In this document: positions 52,502 to 63,402 of the stretch, piece after piece
Position numbering within the stretch: position 1 is the first letter of the stretch
How the letters are laid out: each line of letters starts with the position of its first letter
Assembly (NCBI RefSeq): GCF_000758545.1
Contig: NZ_CP009279.1
Span: 6,386,001 to 6,450,000, forward strand
DNA: 64,000 nucleotides
Source: Paenibacillus sp. FSL H7-0737
GTDB taxonomy: Bacteria; Bacillota; Bacilli; Paenibacillales; Paenibacillaceae
Reading direction: 5' to 3'
Notes under the pieces: model-generated
Told to the model about the DNA's origin: nothing
Databases searched by the model: none
Seen by the model: only the letters and a program-made list of their open reading frames with translations
Position numbers and translations under genes: made by a program

Positions 52502-53224
52502 ATGCTAGACATTACTGCCGTCCTCGAACGCAATATGGCGAAGAATCGCTATCAGAACTATATGCACCCTTCCTATGAGCACGAAAAGAAGCTCGTCTAT
52601 GCAATCCAACGCATTGATCGTGAAGGTGCCGTTAAAATATTGAATGAAATCAACCTGCTGGAACGAGCCAACCTGTCACCGAAGCCTTTACAGTCGTTGA
52701 AATATTCTCTAGTCGCTAGCTGCACCATTTTTACGCGTGCGATCATTGAGGCGGGAGTCGATTCCGAGTCCGCGTTCATTCTCAGTGACCATTACATCAA
52801 CTTAATTGATGAGAGCGACTCGATCGTGAAGACCGTTGAGATTGAATACCTCATGCTAAATAGCTTTATTAGTGTCATCTCAACCCATCGTTCGTATTCG
52901 TATGGACCCATCATTAATAAGACGATCGCCTATATTAAAAAGCACATTGAAGAGAAGCCTACGCTAGAGCGAGTTGCGGAAATCGTGCAGTTGCATCCGA
53001 ATTACCTCGCAACGCTATTCAAACAAGAAACAGGGAGCACTGTCCTCAACTTCATCCATAAAGAAAGAATGGATGCGATCAAGAACTTCCTGATCCATAC
53101 AAATATGGCGCTTCAGGATATTAGTGATATCTTCGGCTTCGCTTCCTCTGCCTACTTCTCTACCTACTGCAAGACGCATCTAGGCATGACCGCAAGGGAG
53201 TATCGAAAAGATCACATGAAATGA
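52502..53224 (+). CDS. AraC-family regulator of the GH65/ABC sugar locus
   Basis: A 240-residue regulator. The C-terminal ~100 residues form the double HTH: EKPTLERVAEIVQLHPNYLATLFKQETG and MALQDISDIFGFASSAYFSTYCKTHLGMTAREYRK. The N-terminal part (1-125) is helical, unlike the sugar-binding cupin of AraC, and its ligand is unknown. Divergent from the binding-protein gene, so it presumably activates that operon in response to the disaccharide. Start behind AAAGGAGATTATCC. Confidence 0.88.
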   Translation: MLDITAVLERNMAKNRYQNYMHPSYEHEKKLVYAIQRIDREGAVKILNEINLLERANLSPKPLQSLKYSLVASCTIFTRAIIEAGVDSESAFILSDHYINLIDESDSIVKTVEIEYLMLNSFISVISTHRSYSYGPIINKTIAYIKKHIEEKPTLERVAEIVQLHPNYLATLFKQETGSTVLNFIHKERMDAIKNFLIHTNMALQDISDIFGFASSAYFSTYCKTHLGMTAREYRKDHMK

Positions 53225-53230
53225 CAAGCA

Positions 53231-53273
53231 AAAAGGCGAATTCTCATTCATAGCTGAATGGAATCTCGCCTTT
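53231..53273. terminator. Terminator between convergent genes
   Basis: AAAAGGCGA pairs with TCGCCTTTT, with an inner ATTCTCATTCA/TGAATGGAAT stem. Confidence 0.88.
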
Positions 53274-53301
53274 TGGTCCCCCTAATGATTACTTTGCATA
53301 A

Positions 53302-55557
<2,256 letters not shown>

Positions 55558-55900
55558 GATTTGACTCCTCTGCTCCATTTATGAATATAAGTGGCCCCTA
55601 ACTTTACCTTCCTCTTATATAACGAGACAGTGCTTTTACTTCATGGTACATTCATTATTTCAAATCGTATTATTTGACGCAGTAGATCTCAAAAAGTTTC
55701 ATTATAAGTAAATAAAAAACAATGTTGTATATTAATTACATCATTCACCTCTATCTCCTTTATTTGTTATTCCTATAAACTCCACCTAGGCTTTAACCCA
55801 ATTCTCCAAGCAAGCATATACTGATGCCATAGAAACTACTGGCACGCCGAAAATAAACTATGACCTTACCACTATCGGCGTACGGGCTGGAGGGAAATCC
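55558..55900. other. Intergenic stretch without a visible gene
   Basis: Mostly AT-rich. Just before the next gene it can form hairpins TGCCA/TGGCA (55825-55829 with 55840-55844) and ACGCCGA/TCGGCGT (55844-55850 with 55875-55881), which overlap and are mutually exclusive at one base. Possible leader regulation; otherwise nothing seen. Confidence 0.45.
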
Positions 55901-57412
55901 GTGCTAAACATCATCCACGCCTCTTCTGCAGAGACGCCCGCTTCACTACAAAACCATTTCGAGATTTTTCGTGAGCACACCATTGGAATTCGGCATCAGA
56001 TCACCACACCCTATGGTAGACAGCCCCTGCTGTATGCCGATTGGACCGCAAGCGGACGCTTATATGAACCGATTGAACGGAAGCTGCAGGAAGCCTTCGG
56101 TCCATATGTTAGTAATCCACATACAGACTCCAACACGACCGGTTTAACCATGACACTGGCTTATAATGAAGCGCGACAAATTATTAAAAAGCATGTAAAT
56201 GCTGGCCCTCAGGACATCCTGCTCTTCTGCGGAAATGGAACAACGGCAGCCGTAAACAAGCTGCAGCGTATCATGGGCTTAAGACTCCCTGAGTGGATTC
56301 AGGACTATAGCGCCCATTCGATGGAGGAACGTCCTGTGATCTTCACCAGCCATATGGAGCATCATTCCAATATCCTTCCCTGGCAGGAGGGGATTGGTGA
56401 TGTTGTGACTGTTCCTCCCGGAGAAAACGGAAATATAGATCTTCAGCAGCTTGAAGCCCAGTTGAAATTGTATCAGCATCGCCGCTGGAAAATCGGTTCA
56501 TTTACGGCTTGCTCCAATGTGACCGGAATTCAGACTCCCTACCAGAAGCTTGCCGCGATTATGCACCGTCACGGAGGCCTATGTTTTGTAGATTTTGCCG
56601 CCAGCGCTCCCTATGAACCTATCGATATGCATCCTGTCTCACCGCTGGAGAAGCTGGATGCAATCTTTTTTTCTCCGCATAAATTTCTGGGTGGACCGGG
56701 CACGAATGGCGTTCTAATTTTTGATGAGGCTCTAAGTAATGGACGTATTCCTGACGAACCGGGTGGAGGTACAGTGGCTTGGGTCAATCCTTGGGGAGGA
56801 CGCCGCTACACCAACGAAATAGAGATGCGGGAAGACGGGGGAACACCGGGGTTTCTGCAAGCTTTTCGGACGGCACTTTGTGTGAAGCTGAAGGAACAGA
56901 TGAATGGAAACGGTCAATATATGGTGATTAGAGAGCACGAGCTATGCCAGCAATTAATGAACGGACTCCGTAGCATACCCGAATGCTCGCTGCTAGCTGG
57001 ACATCATACAGAACGTCATGGCATTGTCTCTTTTACACTACGTGATATTCATTATAATCTTGCAGTTCAACTACTGAATGATCGCTTTGGTATACAAGCC
57101 CGGGGTGGTTGCTCTTGTGCAGGTCCTTATGGGCATTACTTACTTGAATTAGGGTGGGCGCAATCTGCTCAGATCGCTGAGGCAATTACTATAGGAGACC
57201 AGTCGCTTAGACCGGGTTGGATCCGCATCTCTCTACACCCCATTATGACAAATCAGGAGGTAGAGAGAATTGTATCCGCTGTACGAACTATCGTGATCCA
57301 TTTCCAACAATGGAAACAGGACTATTTTTATGATGCTTCTACGAACAGTTGGACTCATATCTACAATGAGGATCCCGCAGAAGCGAAGGTCAAAGCGCTT
57401 TTTTCGGTGTAG
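55901..57412 (+). CDS. PLP-dependent aminotransferase class V protein (cysteine desulfurase-like)
   Basis: A 503-residue protein with a GTG start behind CTGGAGGGAAATCC. PLP-enzyme class V features: SHMEHHSNILPWQE, GSFTACSNVTGIQTP, the cofactor Asp in CFVDFAASAPY, and the Schiff-base Lys in FSPHKFLGGPGT. Near the C-terminus GGCSCAGPYGHY holds a Cys pair near where desulfurases carry their persulphide Cys. It is longer than SufS or NifS (about 400). It could be a selenocysteine lyase or cysteine desulfurase-like enzyme; the reaction is not assigned. Monocistronic and convergent with the next gene. Confidence 0.85.
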   Translation: MLNIIHASSAETPASLQNHFEIFREHTIGIRHQITTPYGRQPLLYADWTASGRLYEPIERKLQEAFGPYVSNPHTDSNTTGLTMTLAYNEARQIIKKHVNAGPQDILLFCGNGTTAAVNKLQRIMGLRLPEWIQDYSAHSMEERPVIFTSHMEHHSNILPWQEGIGDVVTVPPGENGNIDLQQLEAQLKLYQHRRWKIGSFTACSNVTGIQTPYQKLAAIMHRHGGLCFVDFAASAPYEPIDMHPVSPLEKLDAIFFSPHKFLGGPGTNGVLIFDEALSNGRIPDEPGGGTVAWVNPWGGRRYTNEIEMREDGGTPGFLQAFRTALCVKLKEQMNGNGQYMVIREHELCQQLMNGLRSIPECSLLAGHHTERHGIVSFTLRDIHYNLAVQLLNDRFGIQARGGCSCAGPYGHYLLELGWAQSAQIAEAITIGDQSLRPGWIRISLHPIMTNQEVERIVSAVRTIVIHFQQWKQDYFYDASTNSWTHIYNEDPAEAKVKALFSV

Positions 57413-57420
57413 TTCCCAGC

Positions 57421-58335
57421 TTATTGTGTAATGTCCTTCACCATGTCCAGATCGGCAGCACTAGCGTTGGAGATAACTTGTTCTACATTTTTACAACCGG
57501 GAATTACACTGGTTACTGCGGGATGCTGAAGGCACCACGCCAAAGCCCACTGCGCCATATCGAGTCCAGAAGGGACTTCATTGGCAGCAATTTCAGCTAC
57601 AGCGCGCAGCTGTTTTTGCCTTACATCCTCTTTATGGTTAGCACGCACATCACCCTGACCAAATACCGCATCCGGCTTGTACTTGCCGCTTAAATAACCA
57701 CTCGCTAACGGAACACGCGCCAACACACCTAATTTATGCTCGATGCAGAGTGGAAGAATCTCTTCCTCAGGTTGACGATCCAGCCGATTATATACTACTT
57801 GTATGGCCTCTGCTTGCACATCCGCTGCTGCAGAGGTCTGATGTACACCCGAGACTGATGCACTTATCGAGACGCCTAAATGACGGATTTTCCCTGCCTG
57901 CTTCTGTCTGTCGAGCATGCTCCACAACTTGTCATTATCGAATTGCTCATCCGTTCCGGAATGGAATTGATAGAGGTCGATGTACTCGGTCTGAAGTGCA
58001 CGCAGGGAATCATCCAGCTGCTTCAGCACATCCTCAGCACGCCATAACTGTTCCCGCTGCAAATGTCCCTGAAAATGATGACCGAATTTCGTAGCTACAA
58101 TCCAGTCCTCACGTTTCCGGCGAGCCAGATAACCCCCGATGAACTTCTCTGACAAGTGATCTCCATAACATTCTGCCGTATCAATCAGGTTAATACCGAG
58201 CTCTCCAGCCTTATCTAGCATGGAATCGACTTCTGCTTGAGTGAAATCCTTGCCCCACTCTCCACCGAACTGCCAAGTACCCAAGCCGATCACCGATACA
58301 TTCATCCCTGTACTGCCAAGTTTACGATATTTCAT
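57421..58335 (-). CDS. Aldo/keto reductase
   Basis: A 304-residue AKR, start at ATG 58335, eight bases from GGAGG; two ATGs immediately upstream are less well spaced. Family pattern: LGTWQFGGEWG, NLIDTAECYGDHLSEKFIG (catalytic Asp and Tyr), WIVATKFGHHF (Lys and His), and VIPGCKNVEQVISN near the end. Reduces aldehydes, ketones or quinones with NADPH. It lies 45 bases from the VTT-family gene start but both are on the minus strand, possibly co-transcribed after it. Confidence 0.9.
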   Translation of the reverse strand: MKYRKLGSTGMNVSVIGLGTWQFGGEWGKDFTQAEVDSMLDKAGELGINLIDTAECYGDHLSEKFIGGYLARRKREDWIVATKFGHHFQGHLQREQLWRAEDVLKQLDDSLRALQTEYIDLYQFHSGTDEQFDNDKLWSMLDRQKQAGKIRHLGVSISASVSGVHQTSAAADVQAEAIQVVYNRLDRQPEEEILPLCIEHKLGVLARVPLASGYLSGKYKPDAVFGQGDVRANHKEDVRQKQLRAVAEIAANEVPSGLDMAQWALAWCLQHPAVTSVIPGCKNVEQVISNASAADLDMVKDITQ

Positions 58336-58379
58336 CATCATTTCCTCCTTTGTTTTATTAAAATAGTCCATTCACAGTA

Positions 58380-58997
58380 CTAAGCGGCCTTGTTTCCATC
58401 TTCCACTGTTCTAGCGAACCGCGCCTCGATGGCTTTAACTCCCCATAGTGACAATCCAATAAACACCAAGACATAGATGATCTCCCACGGCTGGCGGATA
58501 AATCGTTCCAGATCATTTCCAATATATGAAACTGCGAATACCATGATCGCTTTGCCCACAGTGAGCGCAAGGAGGTATGAACGAAACCTCATACCAGCAA
58601 GACCAGCAGCCATATTAATTACAACGAAGGGGCCTACCGGGAATATACTAAGCAGAAATACATAACTGAATCCGCTTTGCCGCACCCATGTCATACTTTT
58701 GGCTACCTTTGGCCGTTCTGCCCATTTTCGCAGATACCGATGCGAAGCTACTTTGCGAATAATCCAAAATGTTGTCACACAGCCCGCAACCAAGCCGATC
58801 CAAGAATACAAAAAACCTAACCATAAACCATATACAGCCCCGTTTAATCCGACGATCGCAATAGTTGGTAGTGGTGGTATAAATGATTTCAAAAACGTTA
58901 ACGCAATGCCCGGAAAGGGCCCAAACGAACGATATTGTTCAAGCAGATGCCGCAGATTATCCTCTGTCAGCCAAGACATAATATCAAGAAAGTACAT
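58380..58997 (-). CDS. TVP38/TMEM64-family (VTT domain) membrane protein
   Basis: A 205-residue membrane protein with the VTT/DedA pattern: PGIALTFLKSFIPPLPTIAI, GAVYGLWLGFLYSWIG and GPFVVINMAAGLAGMRF. Members move lipids such as undecaprenyl phosphate or phosphatidylethanolamine across membranes. Start ATG 58997; GAGGAG is eleven bases away, so an ATG at 58979 is possible. Function in this organism unassigned. Confidence 0.85.
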   Translation of the reverse strand: MYFLDIMSWLTEDNLRHLLEQYRSFGPFPGIALTFLKSFIPPLPTIAIVGLNGAVYGLWLGFLYSWIGLVAGCVTTFWIIRKVASHRYLRKWAERPKVAKSMTWVRQSGFSYVFLLSIFPVGPFVVINMAAGLAGMRFRSYLLALTVGKAIMVFAVSYIGNDLERFIRQPWEIIYVLVFIGLSLWGVKAIEARFARTVEDGNKAA

Positions 58998-59243
58998 AAC
59001 CAGCTGATCTCCTCATCCGATTGGAATTCTTAACACCTGGTCTCAATTATACACGAAGTTGCGAGCATTCCTACAGCTCTTCCAATATAAAGAGAACAAG
59101 CTAGAACTACATGAATGACAGCGAGTAAGTTCTTCGTTACGATAGACAAAATAAGATTAAGTTACTTCATTACAAAGGGAGTTCAAGACACTTATCTTGA
59201 CAGCACAACGATTAATAGTAAGATGAGAGTTGATGGAAATAAA

Positions 59244-60242
59244 ATGAATTTATGGGGGCGTTATTTGTTGAAGAGATTGTCGGTTCTAGCAATGATATGC
59301 GTTTTGATATTTTCTGTAGGTCTTATTCCTGCTCCAGCGTCAGCAGCTTCGAAGGGATCCCACATTTTTGTGGATGGGGTGCCACTAAATTCAAGATCTG
59401 TGAGTAAAAACGGAGTTTCGTTCGTCCCTTTCCGAGAATTATTCGAGAAGCTTAAGATGAGTATAGACTATAACGCAAAACTGAAACAAGTTACGGGCAC
59501 CAAAGGTGATTTGAAGATAACTTTTACTATTGGTAGCAAAACAGCATACGTAAATGGCCAGAAAAAAATGCTGCAGGCGGCGCCGTTTGCTCAGAATGGC
59601 ACTACGTTAATTCCGGTTCGTATCGTTGGTGAAGCAACCGGGAACGCCGTTTATTATTCAGCAGCAGCAGATGTGATTCAAATTAATAGCCCATCTTTTA
59701 AAGGTGCCTCTTACACCATTGACGGCATCCCGATCTTATTCAATGCCAATGGAACTGTCTTGTTTGGTCCCAACGCATTAAAAGACATGAATTTACAAAA
59801 GGAAATAGCTGAGATCGATGCCATTAAAGATTTCACAGCTAACGCTCCCAAAATTCGTATTGTCGGAGTACCGCCAACACAAGAGCAATCCAAAGATCCC
59901 GGCTATAAAGGATACCCTGATTATTTTGACGCCAATTATGTAACCGCAGCCGGAAACAAGGAAACCTTGCCTCCGCTTATGAGCGAAGGTTGGATTTCCT
60001 TATCTATGCTCTCCGAAATTGAAAAAATCATTAATCTTGGAAATAGTGATTCCAACACCCTTAGCATAGGTAAATATGCTGAGATGGGCCTCGTAAGATA
60101 CGATATCATTGTGACAGATGAATACAAAAAAGCAAAAACAGGCCAATTCACGTTAAGCGACATACGTGTAAAGAAATATAAGGGCACTATGTATCTTAAC
60201 ATTGAGGATTTACAAACCGTTGGCCTCATTGAGCCTAATTAA
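59244..60242 (+). CDS. Secreted stalk-domain protein (copper amine oxidase N-terminal domain)
   Basis: A 332-residue protein taken from the ATG at 59244, giving a clean signal peptide (LLKRLSVLAMICVLIFSVG, then PAPASA). Upstream in-frame ATGs at 59115 and 59223 lack good ribosome sites. The stalk domain (about 35-150) includes HIFVDGVPLNSRSVSKNGVSFVPFRELFEKL and GTTLIPVRIVGEATG. The rest (150-330) is not recognised. A second such protein in the window besides the one at 53302. Likely extracellular; function unknown. Confidence 0.82.
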   Translation: MNLWGRYLLKRLSVLAMICVLIFSVGLIPAPASAASKGSHIFVDGVPLNSRSVSKNGVSFVPFRELFEKLKMSIDYNAKLKQVTGTKGDLKITFTIGSKTAYVNGQKKMLQAAPFAQNGTTLIPVRIVGEATGNAVYYSAAADVIQINSPSFKGASYTIDGIPILFNANGTVLFGPNALKDMNLQKEIAEIDAIKDFTANAPKIRIVGVPPTQEQSKDPGYKGYPDYFDANYVTAAGNKETLPPLMSEGWISLSMLSEIEKIINLGNSDSNTLSIGKYAEMGLVRYDIIVTDEYKKAKTGQFTLSDIRVKKYKGTMYLNIEDLQTVGLIEPN

Positions 60243-60275
60243 ACTAGCTTGTTAGTTAGTTCAATAATTCAGAGA

Positions 60276-60304
60276 AAAGGCCATCCTTTTGCAGGGTGGC
60301 CTTT
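60276..60304 (+). terminator. Terminator of the stalk-domain gene
   Basis: AAAGGCCATCC pairs with GGGTGGCCTTT over a seven-base loop. Confidence 0.85.
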
Positions 60305-60325
60305 AAATTTTCATCATCACAACAA

Positions 60326-60373
60326 AAAGCCGAGCACCAAGCCTCCCGATCTAGAAGCTTACTACTCGGCTTT
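60326..60373 (-). terminator. Terminator of the pyrimidine-degradation operon
   Basis: AAAGCCGAG (60326-60334) pairs with CTCGGCTTT (60365-60373), with T-rich sequence following on the minus strand. Confidence 0.75.
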
Positions 60374-60386
60374 CAATTCATTCACT

Positions 60387-60638
60387 TCAAACCTCTGCAC
60401 TGTAACAACCCGCCTGCTCACCTTCCGCCCTCAGCCCCGAAACCACAAGGGTTGTCACATACTTACGAGCATCTGCTGTCAGCAATAATAACTCCATCGA
60501 GCCCTTAGCCGGTTCCCCTCTGACAAACTTTATTCGGGCACCGTCCAAATCCTCTTGGATGCTGGCAATCGTATATCCTTTAAAAAGCAGCCCATCAATC
60601 TCCTGCTGTTCTTTGGCATATTCCGCAAAAGCAGACAT
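60387..60638 (-). CDS. Small conserved-looking protein at the end of the pyrimidine operon
   Basis: An 83-residue soluble protein whose ATG overlaps the hydA stop as TGATG, so it is translationally coupled. Sequence features include FAEYAKEQQEIDGLLFKGYT, IASIQEDLDGARIKFV and SMELLLLTADARKYVTTLVV; mixed helix/strand. No family recognised. Its place suggests a role in the reductive pyrimidine pathway, such as an accessory or regulator; this is inference. Confidence 0.7.
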   Translation of the reverse strand: MSAFAEYAKEQQEIDGLLFKGYTIASIQEDLDGARIKFVRGEPAKGSMELLLLTADARKYVTTLVVSGLRAEGEQAGCYSAEV

Positions 60639-62065
60639 CAGACAACACCTCCGCTAATTTCCGCCTTGGAAGGAAGAGGAGCCTCCGCTGCAAAACGCTT
60701 GCGCTTTAAATATTTTCCCGACCCGGGTTTACCAACAAATTGCTTGTCTCGAATCACAAACTCGCCTCGACTGAGGACGGAAACAGGCTCTCCCTTTACT
60801 TCAAAGCCCTCAAACGCATTATAATCGACGTTCATATGATGTGTTTCTGCGGAGAGTATTCTTTCTACAGCCGGATCAAAAATAACCAAGTCAGCGTCAC
60901 TGCCTACCGCGACCGTGCCTTTTTGCGGATACAAGCCAAACAGCTTGGCGCTAGAGGTAGCAATAATGTCTACGAATTTGTTCAATGAGATCCGGCCTTT
61001 CTGCACACCTTCCGAATATAGAATCGTAAACCGGTCCTCAATGGTCGGCCCACCGTTCGGGATTTTGGAGAAATCGCCTAGCCCCAGATCCTTTTGTCCT
61101 TTGAAATCAAACGAGCACTGGTCAGAGCCAATCGTCTGCAAGCTGCCGCTCCATAGCGCATCCCACAAAACATCCTGATTCCACTGCTCACGCAGGGGCG
61201 GAGACCACACGTATTTAGCACCTTCGAAATTAGGCTTTTCCAACGCCGTCTGATCCAGCACTAAATACTGTGGACAAGTCTCACCGTAGACGCGAAGTCC
61301 CTTTTTACGCGCTTCAGCAATCTTCCAAACAGCTTCCGCACAGGTCACGTGTACAACATACAGCTGAGAATCTGTCAGTTCGGTTAGATAAGCTGCGCGT
61401 CCCGTAGCTTCACCCTCCAGCTCCGGCGGGCGGGTCAGCGCATGAAAGATCGGGTCGGTATTGCCTGCGGCCAAAGCCTGCTCTACAAGATATTCAATGA
61501 CATCTCCATTCTCCGCATGCACCATAACGAGTGCACCTTCTTTTTTCGCAGCTTGGAGGGTCTTAAAAAGTGTGCCGTCATCCGCCTGAAAAGTATTCTT
61601 ATAAGCCATAAATACTTTGAGCGAGGTAATGCCTTCATTCTCTATAATCTCCGGAAGCTCGCCCAGTACTTTATCGTTTAATTCTGAGACCATAAGGTGG
61701 AAGCTGTAATCAATCACCGCTTTATGCTGCGACTTATGATGCCAAGTATCTACAGCCTGCTGCAGCGGTTGTCCTTTGGTGGTTAAGCAAAAATCAATGA
61801 CAGTGGTCGTTCCGCCATATGCAGCCGCAATGGTTCCCGTCTCAAAATCATCAGCTGTAACCGTGCCGCCAAAAGGCATATCCAGATGCGTATGAGGATC
61901 AATGCCTCCAGGAAAAACATAACACCCCGAGGCATCTATAATTTCCGCACCAGGGACATCCAAATGAAGGCCAATCTCCGTAATAACCCCGTTTTCAATC
62001 ACCACATCGCCTGTATAAGTATCTGCTGCGGTAACGATGATGCCATTTTTAATAATCTTTTTCAT
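60638..62065 (-). CDS. hydA: Dihydropyrimidinase / D-hydantoinase
   Basis: A 475-residue cyclic amidohydrolase. Metal ligands appear as DPHTHLDMPFGG (His58, His60), the carboxylated Lys150 in SLKVFMAYKN, and later His in MVHAENGD and VVHVTCAE plus the Asp in GSDQCSF. It opens dihydrouracil or dihydrothymine to the N-carbamoyl beta-amino acid, the second step of reductive pyrimidine breakdown. It is two bases after preA and behind GGAGGTGG. The third-step enzyme (beta-ureidopropionase) is not in the window. Confidence 0.92.
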   Translation of the reverse strand: MKKIIKNGIIVTAADTYTGDVVIENGVITEIGLHLDVPGAEIIDASGCYVFPGGIDPHTHLDMPFGGTVTADDFETGTIAAAYGGTTTVIDFCLTTKGQPLQQAVDTWHHKSQHKAVIDYSFHLMVSELNDKVLGELPEIIENEGITSLKVFMAYKNTFQADDGTLFKTLQAAKKEGALVMVHAENGDVIEYLVEQALAAGNTDPIFHALTRPPELEGEATGRAAYLTELTDSQLYVVHVTCAEAVWKIAEARKKGLRVYGETCPQYLVLDQTALEKPNFEGAKYVWSPPLREQWNQDVLWDALWSGSLQTIGSDQCSFDFKGQKDLGLGDFSKIPNGGPTIEDRFTILYSEGVQKGRISLNKFVDIIATSSAKLFGLYPQKGTVAVGSDADLVIFDPAVERILSAETHHMNVDYNAFEGFEVKGEPVSVLSRGEFVIRDKQFVGKPGSGKYLKRKRFAAEAPLPSKAEISGGVV

Positions 62066-62067
62066 CC

Positions 62068-63357
62068 TTACACCACCTCCACTTCCGAATAGGTGCCATT
62101 CAAGCTACTGATCACCTTCTGCCTTTCATTCCAGGTCAGAGGGGCTGCCCCGGTGTCCACTGGAACCATATCGATCGCGCCGTCTGCGGGACAGACAATA
62201 GAACAAAGATTACAGCCTACACAATCTTCCTCGCGGACCTGTAGAATAGCTTTCCCATCTGCATTAGTTAACATATCAATACATTGATGTGAAGCATCTT
62301 CGCAGGCAATGTGGCATTTATTACAGTTGATGCAGTTGTTCTCATTAATACGGGCAACGACCTTATAGTTGAGATCCAGATCACCCCAGTTGGAGTAACG
62401 GGATACCGATTTACCGATTAACTCTGTTACGGAAGCCAAGCCTTTGTCATCCAAATAGTTGTTCAGGCCATCGATCATTTCCTCCACAATCCGGAAGCCA
62501 TGATGCATGACCGCTGTACATACTTGAATGCCCGTAGCACCCATCAGCATGAATTCAACAACATCCTGCCAGGTCGAAATCCCTCCAATACCGGAGATAG
62601 GAATGCCGACTCCCCGGTCACGAGCACACTCAGCTACCATACTAAGCGCAATTGGTTTCACGGCCGGCCCACAGTAACCGCCATGCGCACCCTGCCCCCC
62701 AACATTCGGAATTGTGTTCCAGCTATGAATATCTACACCAGCAAGACTGTTGATCGTGTTGATCATACTAATCGCGTCCGCTCCACCCTTAACCGCATGG
62801 TGGGCAACGACGGTGATATCCGTAATGTTGGGCGTCAGCTTCACAATCACCGGGGTCGTCGCAACTTCTTTTACCCAGGTGGTCTGTGCCTGCACCAGAT
62901 CAGGCTGCTGCCCGGAAGCAGCACCCATTCCACGCTCAGCCATCCCGTGCGGACAGCCAAAGTTAAGCTCCAGACCGTCTACACCCACATCCTCTACCCG
63001 CTTAACAATCTCATGCCATTTATGCTGCGTTGGTTCTACCATCAGGGAGGTTATAATCGCATGATTCGGAAATCTTTTCTTCGTTTCATAAATTTCCTTC
63101 AGATTAACTTCAAGCGGACGGTCGGTGATCAGTTCAATATTGTTAAAGCCCGCAACCCGTTGCCCATTGAAATTTACTGCCGCAAAACGCGATGAGGTAT
63201 TAATGATCGGATCACCGAGCGTCTTCCACACCGCACCACCCCAACCTGCTTCAAAGGCCCGCTGCACTTGATAGCCTGTATTCGTAGGGGGCGCAGAGGC
63301 CAGCCAGAACGGATTCGGTGATTTGATTCCTGCGAGATTAATACTTAAATCTGCCAT
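62068..63357 (-). CDS. preA: Dihydropyrimidine dehydrogenase subunit PreA
   Basis: A 429-residue FMN/Fe-S protein. The N-terminal TIM barrel is like dihydroorotate dehydrogenase (FWLASAPPTNTGYQVQRAF, ELNFGCPHG, GGISTWQDVVEFMLMGATG). Two 4Fe-4S motifs are at the C-terminus: CINCNKCHIAC and CVGCNLCSIVC. With PreT it reduces uracil/thymine to dihydro forms using NADH. Gene order preT-preA-hydA fits the reductive pathway. Confidence 0.93.
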   Translation of the reverse strand: MADLSINLAGIKSPNPFWLASAPPTNTGYQVQRAFEAGWGGAVWKTLGDPIINTSSRFAAVNFNGQRVAGFNNIELITDRPLEVNLKEIYETKKRFPNHAIITSLMVEPTQHKWHEIVKRVEDVGVDGLELNFGCPHGMAERGMGAASGQQPDLVQAQTTWVKEVATTPVIVKLTPNITDITVVAHHAVKGGADAISMINTINSLAGVDIHSWNTIPNVGGQGAHGGYCGPAVKPIALSMVAECARDRGVGIPISGIGGISTWQDVVEFMLMGATGIQVCTAVMHHGFRIVEEMIDGLNNYLDDKGLASVTELIGKSVSRYSNWGDLDLNYKVVARINENNCINCNKCHIACEDASHQCIDMLTNADGKAILQVREEDCVGCNLCSIVCPADGAIDMVPVDTGAAPLTWNERQKVISSLNGTYSEVEVV

Positions 63358-63402
63358 TGATGTTCCCTCCCTGTCATGTAAAATCCAATTTGATTTCTAC
63401 GC

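Noticed and set aside
62500..63195. 231-residue plus-strand reading frame
   Set aside because: It is wholly opposite preA, has a His/Arg/Asn-rich nonsensical composition and no family motif.
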